From: Myxococcus qinghaiensis
GTDB lineage: Bacteria; Myxococcota; Myxococcia; Myxococcales; Myxococcaceae
Assembly: GCF_024198215.1 (NCBI RefSeq)
Contig: NZ_JAKCFA010000021.1
Location: 165,685-229,684 of the forward strand
Length of the DNA: 64,000 nucleotides
Reading direction: 5' to 3'
In this document: piece after piece, positions 1 to 9,693 of the stretch
Position numbering within the stretch: position 1 is the first letter of the stretch
How the letters are laid out: every line of letters starts with the position of its first letter
Translations under genes and position numbers: made by a program
Notes under the pieces: model-generated
The model's database searches: none
Seen by the model: only the letters and a program-made list of their open reading frames with translations
What the model was told of the DNA's origin: nothing

Positions 1-271
1 AACAGCAAACACCAGGCCAGTACGCGTCGAGGGCGCATCGCGAGGAGCGCTCCAGCTCCGCCAGAGGGCGTGACGCCCAGGGTGAGCAGGCTGTAGCCCG
101 GTGGTCCACGCGTGGCGACGTGGGCTCGACGCGTGGAAGCGCCTCCTGAAAGGGGGCGCTGGCGGGGGGGCGTTGCTCGTGGGCCCCGTTTCCACGGCGT
201 GGCATCCGTGTTGCTCAAGCGCGCCGCCCGACTGCATTCCGCGGTCTGCCGTCTCTCCAAGGAGTCCCATC

Positions 272-1633
272 ATGCGTACCTGGAAGAAGCCGCTCCTCTC
301 CGCCGCCGTCGCACGGCGTCCTCGTCTTGGCGCCGGGCTTGGGGCCCTCTTCATGGGCCTGGTCGCGCTGAGTACGGGTTGCGGCGAGGCAGCGGCGTCG
401 GGCAACGAAGAGACCTTCTCCGCCCTCGCGCCGCAGGACATCCAGGGCACTCCAGCCACCTGCCAGGACGTCAAGAACGCCAATCCGTCGGCGGAGGATG
501 GGGAGTACACGCTGTACTTCAATGGCTATCGCTTCGAGCCCTGGACGGCCTGGTGCCATGACATGGCCGGCACGCCCACCGAGTACCTGACGCTGAAACA
601 GACGGGCACCACCTCCAACTACTCCCAGTACACCGTCGGTGGGGAAACGACTGGCGAGACCGTACGCACGACCTATTTCAAGCTGCGCATCGACCCCCTC
701 ACCCTGCGCGTGAACACCTCGGACCAGCGCTTCGCCTCCTCCACGGGAGGGCTCTACTTCAGGGGCTCCCTGGTGAGCTCGATGCCGTACGCCTCGGCCA
801 TGTCCTGTGACAGGGTTGCCGCGGGAGGAGCCAACCTCGACTTGCGCGACACCCCCTTCACCGTGGCGGTCGACCAATTCTCCCTCGCGGGTTATCTTCC
901 GTTTGGTGGAAACACCTACAGCCAGTCGGACCAGGTCGTCGACATGCTGGGGGGCGGCTGGTGTGGCTCGAACTCGCTCACCGGCCTCAGCAACCCCTCC
1001 AACCAGAACGGCGGCCTGCTGCAACTCAATCTCACGCACAACAAGCCCAGGTCATGCGAGGAACTCAAGAACGCCTATGGCTATTCAGGGGATGACGAAT
1101 ACACGCTGTACATCAATGGCAACCCCAACAAGCCCTGGCAGGTGTGGTGCCGGAACATGGCTGGCGCGCCCCTCGACTACCTGGTGTTGAGGAATGTGGG
1201 CGCCTCCAACTACTCCCAGTACACCGCTGGGGGGTCCTCTCCAGGCAGCAGCGTCCGCACGTCCTACTCCAGGTTGCGCATTGATCCACTCAACCTGTAT
1301 GTGATCATCACGGACCGGACCTTCACCACTTCCACGGGAGGGCTCCTTCACGCCAACAGGGACCCGGTGAATTCGATGCCATACGCCACGGCCATGTCCT
1401 GTGATCAGACCGCCTCGGGCATGGCCAACCTCGACCTGCGCGGCACGTCCTTCAGCGTGTCGAGCAACCCCTTCGCCCTCAGTGGCTATGTGCCGGTCGG
1501 AAACACCCATGTCATCAACGCCCAGGTGTTCAACCTGACAGGGGGCGGCTGGTGCGGTTGGAACTCGGTCCACGGTTTCACCGACCCCCTCAACGGCACC
1601 AACGAGCATCTGCCCCTGGTCTACACCCCCTAG
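272..1633 (+). CDS. Lipoprotein with two tandem GON domains
   Basis: Predicted exported lipoprotein of 453 aa. The ATG at 272 follows an AAGGAG ribosome site at 259-264; longer in-frame starts from 101 lack one. A basic N-terminus and hydrophobic stretch (about residues 18-34) end in a lipobox STGC, with Cys37 the likely lipidated residue. Two homologous units follow, at about 64-255 and 262-448. Each opens with a Cys, then a DGEYTLY- or DDEYTLY-type motif, a PWxxWC motif and an HDMAGTP or RNMAGAP motif, and ends near a GGGWCG motif. This is the pattern of the GON domain, first described in ADAMTS metalloproteases and common as a surface module in myxobacteria. No protease domain is present, so it is probably a binding or structural surface protein. 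The function is inferred. Confidence 0.75.
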   Translation: MRTWKKPLLSAAVARRPRLGAGLGALFMGLVALSTGCGEAAASGNEETFSALAPQDIQGTPATCQDVKNANPSAEDGEYTLYFNGYRFEPWTAWCHDMAGTPTEYLTLKQTGTTSNYSQYTVGGETTGETVRTTYFKLRIDPLTLRVNTSDQRFASSTGGLYFRGSLVSSMPYASAMSCDRVAAGGANLDLRDTPFTVAVDQFSLAGYLPFGGNTYSQSDQVVDMLGGGWCGSNSLTGLSNPSNQNGGLLQLNLTHNKPRSCEELKNAYGYSGDDEYTLYINGNPNKPWQVWCRNMAGAPLDYLVLRNVGASNYSQYTAGGSSPGSSVRTSYSRLRIDPLNLYVIITDRTFTTSTGGLLHANRDPVNSMPYATAMSCDQTASGMANLDLRGTSFSVSSNPFALSGYVPVGNTHVINAQVFNLTGGGWCGWNSVHGFTDPLNGTNEHLPLVYTP

Positions 1634-1766
1634 AAGCCCTGTCGCGCCTGGAGCCCGAGGCTCACCCCTCAGCCTCGGTGCTCCGCTCCTGCGCGCTGAT
1701 GAGGGACGTGGGCCATGCGCTGGAATGCAACGCATGGGGGAAGCTGCGCGCATCTACTCGGTGGGG

Positions 1767-2912
1767 CTAGCGGGTCGCGGCTTGGGGCGAAGGCTCGTGG
1801 ACGAGCCGGGTCTCCAGCCTGGAGCGCCACTTCAGCGCGGGCCTCTCCACGCCGTGGTGCAGCGCGAGTGACGCGAGCAGCACCGCCACGGCGCCACCCA
1901 GCAGCGTGACGGGGTGGAAGGTGTCCAGGCCATAGGGCTCCAGCGCGACACGGACTCCGTGCTGCACGGCCTTGTGGGTGAGGTAGACGGTGAAGCTCAG
2001 CACCGCGAACATTCTCACCCCAGGGACGCGGGCGCACACGCGCGAGGCGGTGGGGCCCGCCATGGCCACGAGCAGCGCCGCGTAGCCCACCGACGTCAGG
2101 GGGAACGCGAGCATCGTGTGGGCCAGGTTCCGGAAGTATTCCTCGTTCAGCCAGAGCACGCCGCCCAGGCACGCGAGTCCCACCAACGCCATTCCTCCGG
2201 CTCGGGCCCCGTGGGTCCAGCGCTCCCAGGCCGCGGGTCGGAAGACGCGCAGCGCCGCGAGCACCACGCCGCACGTCAGCCCGTCGAGCCGTGCATACGT
2301 CGGGTAGTACAGGAGCGTGTCGTAGCCGCGCCATCCGGCGTCATCGGGCCCGAACATCGAGAAGTGGCGCTGCCACAGACCGGCCCGCAGGAGCATGCCC
2401 GCCCCCATCAAACCCACCGCGCCCAAGAGGAGGTGCGGTGCCCGGATGCGTCCGCGCAGCGCGAGCACGGTGAGGGGCAGCACGAGGTAGAAGTGCTCCT
2501 CCACGCACAGCGACCACGCGTGGGAGAAGCCGTTGCGGCGCAGTCCGAAGTTCTGCGTGAAGGTGAGGAAGCGCCACGCGGGCGTCTCGACGGGGAGTTC
2601 ACTCCACGCGGGAAGGAACAGGTACAGGGCCAACACGAGGAGATAGGGCGGAAGGATGCGCAACGAGCGCCGTAGGTAGAAGCGCTTCAGGGCCGGTGCC
2701 TCGCCCCGGGACACCGGCTCCAGGAGCTGCGTGCCGATGAGGAAGCCGCTCAGCACGAAGAACAGCTCCACGCCCGTCCATCCGAAGTTGGCGAGCATCC
2801 GGTACGTCTCGTGGCCGTCGGGGCGCGGGTAGTGGAAGAGGACGACGATGAAGATGGCCAGGCACCGGAGCAGGTCCAGGCCGGCCAGGTGGCGCGGTTC
2901 GGTGGCGTTCAG
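1767..2912 (-). CDS. Acyltransferase 3 (OafA/YrhL-type) membrane protein, start codon unclear
   Basis: Integral membrane O-acyltransferase family, which transfers acyl groups onto surface sugars or related acceptors. Many hydrophobic segments are visible. The N-terminal motif LAGLDLLRCLAIFIVVLFHY contains the conserved His of the first membrane segment, and FFVLSGFLIG follows about 35 residues later, as in the family. The only ATG near the start (2798) would remove that His segment. Reading upstream in frame, conserved sequence continues to about 2890, but only CTG codons (for example 2912) occur before the in-frame TGA at 2925-2927. Either CTG is used, or one indel lies between about 2890 and 2924. 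About 381 aa from 2912, which fits the family. Divergent from the hydrolase at 3182. Confidence 0.75.
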   Translation of the reverse strand: MNATEPRHLAGLDLLRCLAIFIVVLFHYPRPDGHETYRMLANFGWTGVELFFVLSGFLIGTQLLEPVSRGEAPALKRFYLRRSLRILPPYLLVLALYLFLPAWSELPVETPAWRFLTFTQNFGLRRNGFSHAWSLCVEEHFYLVLPLTVLALRGRIRAPHLLLGAVGLMGAGMLLRAGLWQRHFSMFGPDDAGWRGYDTLLYYPTYARLDGLTCGVVLAALRVFRPAAWERWTHGARAGGMALVGLACLGGVLWLNEEYFRNLAHTMLAFPLTSVGYAALLVAMAGPTASRVCARVPGVRMFAVLSFTVYLTHKAVQHGVRVALEPYGLDTFHPVTLLGGAVAVLLASLALHHGVERPALKWRSRLETRLVHEPSPQAATR

Positions 2913-3181
2913 CGGAGTCGGCTTTCAGCGGGGGGAGGCGCTGGATGCTAGGGGACATCGCCAGGCGCGCGGAACCAAATCCCGCGCCCCGGTGCGCTTC
3001 TCCAGGCCGTGCTTCCGGGAAAGCGGGGTGAGCCGGGACGCCTTCTCCCGCCGCGGAGTCGAGTCGGCTTCCCGATGGTCGAATCAGGCGTGGCGCCTCG
3101 CGCTGTCGGGTCGCGGACTGAGGCGTGCTGTGATTGCCGCCCGCGCATCGACGTCTCCTGTCGGGCGCGGGAGGATTGCGC

Positions 3182-4003
3182 ATGCTCACGCGTCGAACCC
3201 TGATGTGGCTGCTGGCCGCCGGTGGGAGTCTTGCTCTGGCCCTGCCAGGCATCGGCGCCGCGGCGCGGCCGGCGCCTGCCAGCCGGAACGTGGTCCTGGT
3301 CCATGGGGCCTATGCGGACGGCTCCTGCTGGGCCGAGGTGATTGCGAGACTCCAGCGGCACGGCCTCAACGTCACGGCGGTGCAGAACCCCCTGACGTCC
3401 CTGGCGGACGACGTGGCGGCGACCCGGCGCATCCTGGCCCTCCAGGAGGGGCCGACGGTCCTGGTCGGCCACTCCTGGGCGGGAACCGTCATCAGCGAGG
3501 CGGGGGTCGACCCGAAGGTGTCCGCTCTGGTCTACGTGGCCGCGCGCGCCCCGGACGCGGGGGAGGACTATGCGGCGCTCGCGAAGAAGTTCCCGACTCC
3601 GCCAGCCAATGCCGGCCTCGTTCATTCAGGAGGCTTTGCCCAATTGAGCGAGGAGGCCTTCCTGCGGGACTTCGCGAACGGCGTCGACCCCGTCAAGGCG
3701 CGCGTCCTCTACGCGGCGCAAGGGCGCATCTCGGATGCGCTGTTCTCCGCGAAGACGACGGTGGCGGCATGGAGGACGAAGCCCTCCTGGTACGCGGTCT
3801 CGAAGCAGGACAGGACCACCGCGACGGAGCTGGAGCGATTCCTCGCCCAGCGCATGAAGGCGACGACCATCGAGCTCGACTCAGGACATCTGTCGCTCAT
3901 CACGCACCCGGAGGAGATCGCCAACCTCATCCTGCGGGCCGCCGGAGCAGCGCCTGCCTCGAAGCCGGCGAGCGGCTCCTCCGAGCGTGACGGCGGAATC
4001 TAG
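3182..4003 (+). CDS. Exported alpha/beta hydrolase
   Basis: 273 aa. The ATG at 3182 has a GGGAGG site seven bases upstream. The N-terminus TRRTLMWLLAAGG followed by Ala-rich sequence looks like a signal peptide with a Tat-like double Arg. The fold signature is clear: an oxyanion HG motif (VLVHGAYADG, about 38-47), a nucleophile elbow GHSWAG with Ser98, and a late DSGHLS motif with His236 as the likely catalytic base. Closest in pattern to the small alpha/beta hydrolases often labelled salicylate-esterase or pyrethroid-hydrolase-like. The substrate cannot be read from sequence. Stands alone between a divergent acyltransferase and an ankyrin gene. Confidence 0.8.
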   Translation: MLTRRTLMWLLAAGGSLALALPGIGAAARPAPASRNVVLVHGAYADGSCWAEVIARLQRHGLNVTAVQNPLTSLADDVAATRRILALQEGPTVLVGHSWAGTVISEAGVDPKVSALVYVAARAPDAGEDYAALAKKFPTPPANAGLVHSGGFAQLSEEAFLRDFANGVDPVKARVLYAAQGRISDALFSAKTTVAAWRTKPSWYAVSKQDRTTATELERFLAQRMKATTIELDSGHLSLITHPEEIANLILRAAGAAPASKPASGSSERDGGI

Positions 4004-4266
4004 CCGTCGCTCGGGCGCAGGGCAGGGCCCGAGGCCGCGCCTCGCAGGCGGAAGTGACTCCACACCTTCCTCGCCGTGGACTCCCACGTGCGGGCGGAGA
4101 CGGTGCTGGAATCCCACCTCACGCCGTCCGTGCAGGAGGTGAAGCGCATCGGCCGAGCCCGCTCACGCGGTAGCGGCGCTCCCCCATGGGGCCTGCCCTC
4201 ACCCGGCCGCCCGACGCCGACCTTGGGAAGGCGCCCGCTTTCCATCCAGGGGATTCTCTGGGTTGA

Positions 4267-5730
4267 ATGGAAGTCATGGCTCCTGCGCTTCGCGTCCGTC
4301 GCCGACTCCCCGCGTGTCGGGGACGGACGGCTCCTGAGTGTCAGCCGTGGGTCGTGGGGCTCCGTGGAGTCCTGGGCCCCCTGGGCATCGCCGTATGGGT
4401 GCTGCTCGCGCCAGGAGGTGCCCGGGCGCTGGAGCCAGCCCCCGAGGGAGAGGTCGAGGAGTCGGCGGTGATGAAGGCCATCTCCTCCGGGGACGCGGCG
4501 GGGCTCACGGCCCTGCTTGCTCGGGGCGAGCCGCGCAACCTCCCGGGCACCTCGCCGTCCACGCGCAACGTCTCTCCCCTGATGCGCGCGAGCGAGCTCG
4601 GCCGCGAGGAGCTCGTGCGCATGCTGCTGGAGGCGGGCGCGGACCCGACGCTGAGTGTCCCGCGCCACCTCGAGGACTGGCCCCTGCGTGGCTGGACGGC
4701 GTTGTGTTTCGCGCATGCCCAGGGGCACTCGGCCATCGAGCAGCGGCTCTTGAGGTCCGGAGCCCTCGCCCATCCTTCGTGTCTGGAGGAGGCCGACTTC
4801 GCCGCCGCCGTGCACCTGAAGCAATCCGAGCGGGTCCTGAAGCTGGCGAGGACGATGAAGGGGCGGGTCCCGCCTGTGCTGCTGGAGCGACTGGGGCGCT
4901 TCGCTCACGAGCAGAAGGCGCCCCAGGTGATGCGCGCGCTGCGGGACGTGGGGTACCGACGCAAGGTCGTCCCACCGCCGTCGACCGGGAAGTCTCCTGA
5001 TGGCGAGGGCCGGAGTCCCGAAGCCGAGGACAAGCGATTGCTCACGCGTCTCATCTGGGAAGGGACGCGCGAGGAGGTGCGGCTCGCGCTCGAGCGCGGC
5101 GTGGACCCGGATGTCTTCAGGCCCTACGACGACCCACCGCTCATCGCCGCGGCGAAGAAGATGGATGTGCCGCTCCTCCGGCTCCTCCTGGAGGAAGGCG
5201 CGAAGGTCGACATCACGAACTCGTCGGGTTTGCCCGCGCTGGACCATGTCGTGTCCAACTCGCGAGACAAGGGGCCCGCCGCGCTCGAGGCCGCGCGCAT
5301 GCTGTTGGAGGCGGGAGCCAGGAGCTTCTCCCCTGCTGGGAAGCCGCCGCAAGGCTTCCGCGTCCTGGACGCGGCGCTGTCCTCCTGCAGGCTGGACCTC
5401 ATCGACTTGTTGTTCGAGCACGGGGCGAAAGCGGTCCTGGCTGCGGGCCCCGCGAACAAGCTCTATGAAACCGTCGTGAGCCCGGACTCCCCTTGCCCCG
5501 AGGAACTCTCCTGGACGCTGCTCGAGAGGTTGTATTCCGGCGGCGCGAGGATGGGGCTCGATGTCCCCGTTCCTCCGAGGCTCATCCTGATCATCCGAGA
5601 GGGACACGATGCCTATCGCTCCTACGCATATTCCTCGCTCTGGTCCTACGCCGCGAAGCGTCCTCCCGAGTGGGGGCGCCTCCTGCGACAGGCGGGCCTC
5701 CCGCCCGAGCCCGACGAGAAGCGACGCTGA
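4267..5730 (+). CDS. Ankyrin-repeat protein, probably exported
   Basis: 487 aa from ATG 4267 (another ATG at 4276 is equally possible). A hydrophobic segment around residues 30-55 ending ARALEP suggests a signal peptide, although the n-region is long. Ankyrin-type helices recur, with LLEAGADPTL, LALERGVDPDVF, LLLEEGAKVDI, MLLEAGARSF and LLFEHGAKAVL each preceded by an LMRAS- or LIAAA-like turn. At least five to six repeats are recognisable in two blocks (about 65-170 and 265-400). Such proteins mediate protein-protein contacts; no enzyme domain is seen. The next gene starts 40 bases downstream, so the two may be co-transcribed. Confidence 0.75.
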   Translation: MEVMAPALRVRRRLPACRGRTAPECQPWVVGLRGVLGPLGIAVWVLLAPGGARALEPAPEGEVEESAVMKAISSGDAAGLTALLARGEPRNLPGTSPSTRNVSPLMRASELGREELVRMLLEAGADPTLSVPRHLEDWPLRGWTALCFAHAQGHSAIEQRLLRSGALAHPSCLEEADFAAAVHLKQSERVLKLARTMKGRVPPVLLERLGRFAHEQKAPQVMRALRDVGYRRKVVPPPSTGKSPDGEGRSPEAEDKRLLTRLIWEGTREEVRLALERGVDPDVFRPYDDPPLIAAAKKMDVPLLRLLLEEGAKVDITNSSGLPALDHVVSNSRDKGPAALEAARMLLEAGARSFSPAGKPPQGFRVLDAALSSCRLDLIDLLFEHGAKAVLAAGPANKLYETVVSPDSPCPEELSWTLLERLYSGGARMGLDVPVPPRLILIIREGHDAYRSYAYSSLWSYAAKRPPEWGRLLRQAGLPPEPDEKRR

Positions 5731-5770
5731 CCAGGCGCACCCCCGAGGCATGCCTTCCCGGAGCCGGTGA

Positions 5771-6262
5771 ATGACCAAGAACCTCCTCGTGGTCGTGCTC
5801 ATGATGCTCGTGGGGAGCGCCGTTGGCGTCGTGGTGCTCCGGGGCGGCGTGCCGGCCGAGCTGACGCAGTGGCTGCCTCGGGAGCCGCGCCCGGATGTGT
5901 GGTGTGAGGGATTGCCCCTGGAGCGCTGCGGGGCGTTCCCCCAGCACTGCCGGGAGGCGGCCTACTGTGACGGCACCCGCTTCTGCTCGGCGTGGAGCGG
6001 TGAGGAGGCGTGTGCCCAGGAAGGCGCCACGGCGGGCCCCTCGGCCTGCTGTCCCGGCTTGCTCCCCCGCTGCGGCGTCGTGTCGAAAGACGGGACGTGT
6101 GACTCGCAGTTTGGCACGGCGGCCCGGCCCGTCTGTCGCCGCTGCGGCGACGGTGTGTGCGACACGGGGGAGACCCGCTGCGACTGTCCCGAGGACTGTG
6201 ACCTCTCCCGGAGGGCGGGTGGCCCTCCTCCGGGAGACGTGCCTCCACCGGGGCGCCGCTGA
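5771..6262 (+). CDS. Membrane-anchored or secreted Cys-rich protein
   Basis: 163 aa. A GGAG site precedes ATG 5771. Residues 4-25 form one hydrophobic segment (LLVVVLMMLVGSAVGVVVL), either a signal anchor or an uncleaved signal. The rest is rich in Cys (about 18), presumably disulphide-bonded outside the cytoplasm. Near the C-terminus is CGDGVCDTGETRCDCPEDC, the CGDGxC...CxCPxDC module that recurs in myxobacterial surface proteins. Pro/Arg-rich tail. Function unknown. Probably in one transcript with the ankyrin gene. Confidence 0.65.
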   Translation: MTKNLLVVVLMMLVGSAVGVVVLRGGVPAELTQWLPREPRPDVWCEGLPLERCGAFPQHCREAAYCDGTRFCSAWSGEEACAQEGATAGPSACCPGLLPRCGVVSKDGTCDSQFGTAARPVCRRCGDGVCDTGETRCDCPEDCDLSRRAGGPPPGDVPPPGRR

Positions 6263-6315
6263 GCCGACCGCGCTCTGGCGCTCAGCGGCGTGACTCCATG
6301 GGCCGGGAGCCCGGA

Positions 6316-6363
6316 GGCAGGACGGCACGACCTGCCGTGGCCGCGCCGCCCGGGATGCCGGGC
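6316..6363. terminator. Two hairpins between convergent genes
   Basis: GGCAGG (6316-6321) pairs with CCTGCC (6331-6336), and GCCCGG (6348-6353) pairs with CCGGGC (6358-6363). They lie between the Cys-rich gene and the convergent LVIVD gene. No T-run follows, so intrinsic termination is only suggested by position and symmetry. Confidence 0.35.
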
Positions 6364-8057
6364 TAGAGCTCGTTCATGATGAGCAGGCCGCGCGACGTGT
6401 CGACGACGTACACGTAGCCGTCGCCGGGGACGCGGATGCCAAGGGCGCCCTCGAAGACGTCGTCGGTGCGCCCCGGGTCCGTCTCGCGGTGTGTATTGTA
6501 GTAGGCCACCTGCCGGGGCTGCGTGGGATTGGACACGTCCAGCACGCGCACTCCCTCCTGGTACCACGCGATGTACAGGCGCGTGCCCACCAGGAGGATG
6601 TTGTGGATGGAGGTGGTGGGCCGGAGCCTGAACTCGCCAATCTTCACGATGTGCGCCGCGTCTGTGGCGTCCAGCACGCGCAGGTGCGCGCCATGGTTCT
6701 CACCGCCCTCGAACACGAGGGTGCGTCCGGCGAAGGTGCCCACGGCGTTGTGGTGGGCCGTGGTGTTCGGGTACGTGTAGGTCCCCAGCAACTTCATGTC
6801 GTTCGGGTTCTCGACGTCGACCACCTTGAGGCCGCCCTCGAAGTGACTGATGTAGAGCTTGCCCTGGTAGGCGAAGGCGTCATGGGCCCCGTCGTAGGGG
6901 CCGACGAGGGGAAGCGCGAGACGCTGGAGGAGCACCGGCTCCAGCGGCTGGGACACGTCGAACACGAGCGTGTTGCTCGAGGGCCAGAGCCCCATGCCGT
7001 AGAGGCGGTCCCCGTCCACCAGCACGGTGTGCACGGCGTAGGGGGCGCTGGAGGGCACGCGGCGCACGAGCAGCGGGTCCGCCGGGTGGGAGATGTCGAA
7101 GACCACGATGCCGGTGTCCTGGCTGGCGACGTACAGCGCGTCCCCCTTTATCCAGAGGCTGTTCCAGAGCTGGTCGTCGGGGAGGTGGATGACCTTCTTC
7201 AGCACGGGGTTTCGCCGGTCCGTCACGTCGAAGACGGTGATGCCGCCGGGCTTGCCCGGGCGAAGGTAGGCATTGGCGGAGACGACGTAGGCGTGGTTCT
7301 TCGCGACGAAGATGTCCAACGGGGTGCCCTGCTCGACGTACGTCTCCGACAAGAGCTGGAGGCCGCCAGAGGACTCCTCCTCGCCTTCGCGCCACACCAT
7401 GCGGTGGGCGTCGGCGGTGGCCCGCTGCACCACCCGGCCGTTGACGCACCGGGCGAAGCAGCCCGTGAAGTAGCGGTTGCTGGGCGCCTCGCAGCCCGCG
7501 AGCACGGTGGTGGTGCTGCCCCCGTCCCGGGACAGGGTGTGGGTGCCGAGCAGCAGGCTGTCCGCGTCGCGCTCCTCGCGAGTGACGGGCGCGTAATAGA
7601 ACCTGCTGGGGCCGCCGTCGCCGACGAGGCCCATCGTCACGGTGTAGTACGAGCCCTCCACTCCGCCGTCCGCCAGCGCCGACTCCCGCCGCAGCCGCAC
7701 ATGGAAGATGCCGTCCTTCGGGACGTTGGCGAGCGTTGGAGCGTCGCACGCGGACAGGTCGAAAATGGCCGGGTCGAGGCAGCCTCCAGCGGGGCTCTCG
7801 CCCACCTGGGGCACGAGCGCGCAGGACGAGAGCACGCCGGGGTCACCCGTGGCGTCTCCCAGCTCCTCCAGCGCGGTGTACGTGCCGTCCCAAGGCGGCG
7901 TCCCGGCGTCGGGTGGCCCCGCGTCGGGTGTCCCTGAATCTCCGGGGACGCCTGCATCGGGCGTGGGCTGCGGCGAGTCGCGGCAGCCTGGAGCCGCGAA
8001 GAGCAGCAGGCTCCAGGTGACGAAGAGCACCCAGGACGGGCGAGGAAGAGACAGCAT
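6363..8057 (-). CDS. LVIVD-repeat beta-propeller lipoprotein
   Basis: 564 aa. The signal sequence ends in a lipobox AAPGC (Cys25), followed by a Pro/Asp/Gly linker of PDAG repeats typical of myxobacterial surface lipoproteins. From about residue 245 to the end there are about seven blades of the form LYVxxxxxGLxVVDVSxPxxP (for example YVASQDTGIVVFDISHPADP, LYISHFEGGLKVVDVENPND, LYIAWYQEGVRVLDVSNPTQ), the LVIVD repeat. The N-terminal 200 residues with several Cys are not recognised. Probably a surface-exposed binding propeller. Confidence 0.8.
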   Translation of the reverse strand: MLSLPRPSWVLFVTWSLLLFAAPGCRDSPQPTPDAGVPGDSGTPDAGPPDAGTPPWDGTYTALEELGDATGDPGVLSSCALVPQVGESPAGGCLDPAIFDLSACDAPTLANVPKDGIFHVRLRRESALADGGVEGSYYTVTMGLVGDGGPSRFYYAPVTREERDADSLLLGTHTLSRDGGSTTTVLAGCEAPSNRYFTGCFARCVNGRVVQRATADAHRMVWREGEEESSGGLQLLSETYVEQGTPLDIFVAKNHAYVVSANAYLRPGKPGGITVFDVTDRRNPVLKKVIHLPDDQLWNSLWIKGDALYVASQDTGIVVFDISHPADPLLVRRVPSSAPYAVHTVLVDGDRLYGMGLWPSSNTLVFDVSQPLEPVLLQRLALPLVGPYDGAHDAFAYQGKLYISHFEGGLKVVDVENPNDMKLLGTYTYPNTTAHHNAVGTFAGRTLVFEGGENHGAHLRVLDATDAAHIVKIGEFRLRPTTSIHNILLVGTRLYIAWYQEGVRVLDVSNPTQPRQVAYYNTHRETDPGRTDDVFEGALGIRVPGDGYVYVVDTSRGLLIMNEL

Positions 8058-8393
8058 CGGGGGACCTCGAGGGGGACGCCACGCGCCATTGCGGGCATCA
8101 GAACAAAGCGGCTGCCCCTCTGAGTTCGCCCTGCTCGGAGGAATACTTGCTCCGTGGAGGGGACTGGGGCGTGCGCGTTGGGAAGAAGCGCGCGATGGGC
8201 TGCTTTGGTTTCGCGATTGCAGGTCAAGCGGGACCCGTCGGTCGGCGTCCAGTCGCGCGTGTCGCGGCTCCAGCGCGAGGGGTGACCGTCACGAGCGCGC
8301 GGGGGCACCTGTCGTCCCTGGCTTCGCGGGTGGCGCTTCGTCTTGCGCGGGCCTCCGTCCCCACCAGATGCCGGACCTTGGATTTGAGCGACA
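8058..8393. other. Divergent intergenic region, no gene seen
   Basis: 336 bases between the divergent LVIVD lipoprotein and the exported protein at 8394. Open frames here do not show convincing coding pattern. It must hold promoters for both sides, but I could not identify a -35/-10 pair with confidence. Confidence 0.4.
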
Positions 8394-9602
8394 ATGGCGG
8401 ACATGTCGTCTCGCATTGTCTCCTTCCTCTGTTGTCTCCTCGCCGCATGGCCTGCCGTCGCCAACGTGGCCGCATCCACGCGCACGCCGGCGGCCTTCAC
8501 CCTGTCCCCAGGCACTGCCCGCACGCGCTCGGAGGTGCTCGGCGAGAAGCTGGACTTCGATTGCGCGGAGGCGGAGCGCGAGGCGGCCTGCCGCTTCGAG
8601 GCGCGCTACCGGCTGCGCAATGCAACCTCCGAGGCGGAGGTCATCGATGCCGCCTTCCTGGGGCTCCGTACGAGCGAGGTGAGCGTCCGATTCGACGAGG
8701 AGCCTCTCCCGGTGACGGAAGAGCAGGCGGACCCGCGCGGCTCCACGTCCGGAGCCGGGGAGAGCGCACCGGCGCGGTCGTCACCCGAGAGTACGTTCCG
8801 TCGGCTCACGCAGCGCTTCAGCTTCACCCTCACGCTTCCGCCCGGGCATGAGGGGGAGCTGGTGGTTCGCGGTGTGGTTCAGCTCGAGCGGCGCTTCCTG
8901 CCATCGGGGTATGTGTGGCCCGCGGTCCAGGCGCGACATGTGCTGCTGTCCTCCGGACCGGCGCGGGCCACGCACTGGGACATTGACTATCTGCTGGGCC
9001 CCATCCGGACCTGGGCGGGCAACCCCGAGCTTCATGTCACCGTGAGGGTCCCTTCCACATGGGAGGTGGGCAGCAGTCCGGACGCCTCCGCGCACACTCA
9101 GCCGGTGGCCACGGACTGGCGGCTTCGGCACGAGGGCGCGCAGGTGGTGGCGGAGCGGCGACTCACGGCGGAGAGCGCTCCCGAGTGGCTCAACGTCACA
9201 TTGACGAAGCCCGCGCCCGGGTGGACTCCGGGCGGTGTGCAGTTGGGCCTGGGTTTGCGGAGCCTGGACGGTACCCGCTTGATGGCACGGCTCGGCTACC
9301 AGCTCGCCGCGCCCGAGTCCTTCCTGCATTCGCTCTCGGCGGAGACGGACTTTCGCAAGCAGCTCGTCTTCACGCCCCTCTCGCAGTACGCGACACCCCA
9401 GGTCGCCATCATCCCGAGTCTCGGGCTTGGCCTGGGCGTGCCGGTGCAGGTGCTTCCCGACGTCAGGCCGGGGCTGCGGCTCCTCGTGGACCTGCATTTC
9501 GGTCCGGTGGGGGCCGTACTCAACTGGGACCACTATCCGGCGCTGGGGGAGGGCACGGACTCCTTCTCGCAGTTCATGCTCCTGTTGCAGGTAGGGCTGT
9601 AG
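8394..9602 (+). CDS. Exported protein of unknown function
   Basis: 402 aa from ATG 8394; ATG 8403 is an alternative. A signal peptide is visible (SRIVSFLCCLLAAWPAVANVAA). Residues about 30-260 look like a beta-rich domain with two Cys (FDCAEAEREAACRFEARY). The C-terminal 130 residues alternate hydrophobic and polar positions and end in GTDSFSQFMLLLQVGL, reminiscent of an outer-membrane beta strand end, although without a terminal Phe. I do not recognise the family. Followed by a small lipoprotein gene 91 bases downstream. Confidence 0.6.
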   Translation: MADMSSRIVSFLCCLLAAWPAVANVAASTRTPAAFTLSPGTARTRSEVLGEKLDFDCAEAEREAACRFEARYRLRNATSEAEVIDAAFLGLRTSEVSVRFDEEPLPVTEEQADPRGSTSGAGESAPARSSPESTFRRLTQRFSFTLTLPPGHEGELVVRGVVQLERRFLPSGYVWPAVQARHVLLSSGPARATHWDIDYLLGPIRTWAGNPELHVTVRVPSTWEVGSSPDASAHTQPVATDWRLRHEGAQVVAERRLTAESAPEWLNVTLTKPAPGWTPGGVQLGLGLRSLDGTRLMARLGYQLAAPESFLHSLSAETDFRKQLVFTPLSQYATPQVAIIPSLGLGLGVPVQVLPDVRPGLRLLVDLHFGPVGAVLNWDHYPALGEGTDSFSQFMLLLQVGL

Positions 9603-9693
9603 GCCTGTCGCGTGTCATCCGCCTTCACGGAGGCACGGGCGACGCCAGATGGCACATGCCAGGGGTTGGCCTGGATTAGGCTTCGGCCCCTCC

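Noticed and set aside
4000..5802. A 600-codon minus-strand open frame
   Set aside because: Antisense to the ankyrin-repeat gene, whose repeats are clear.
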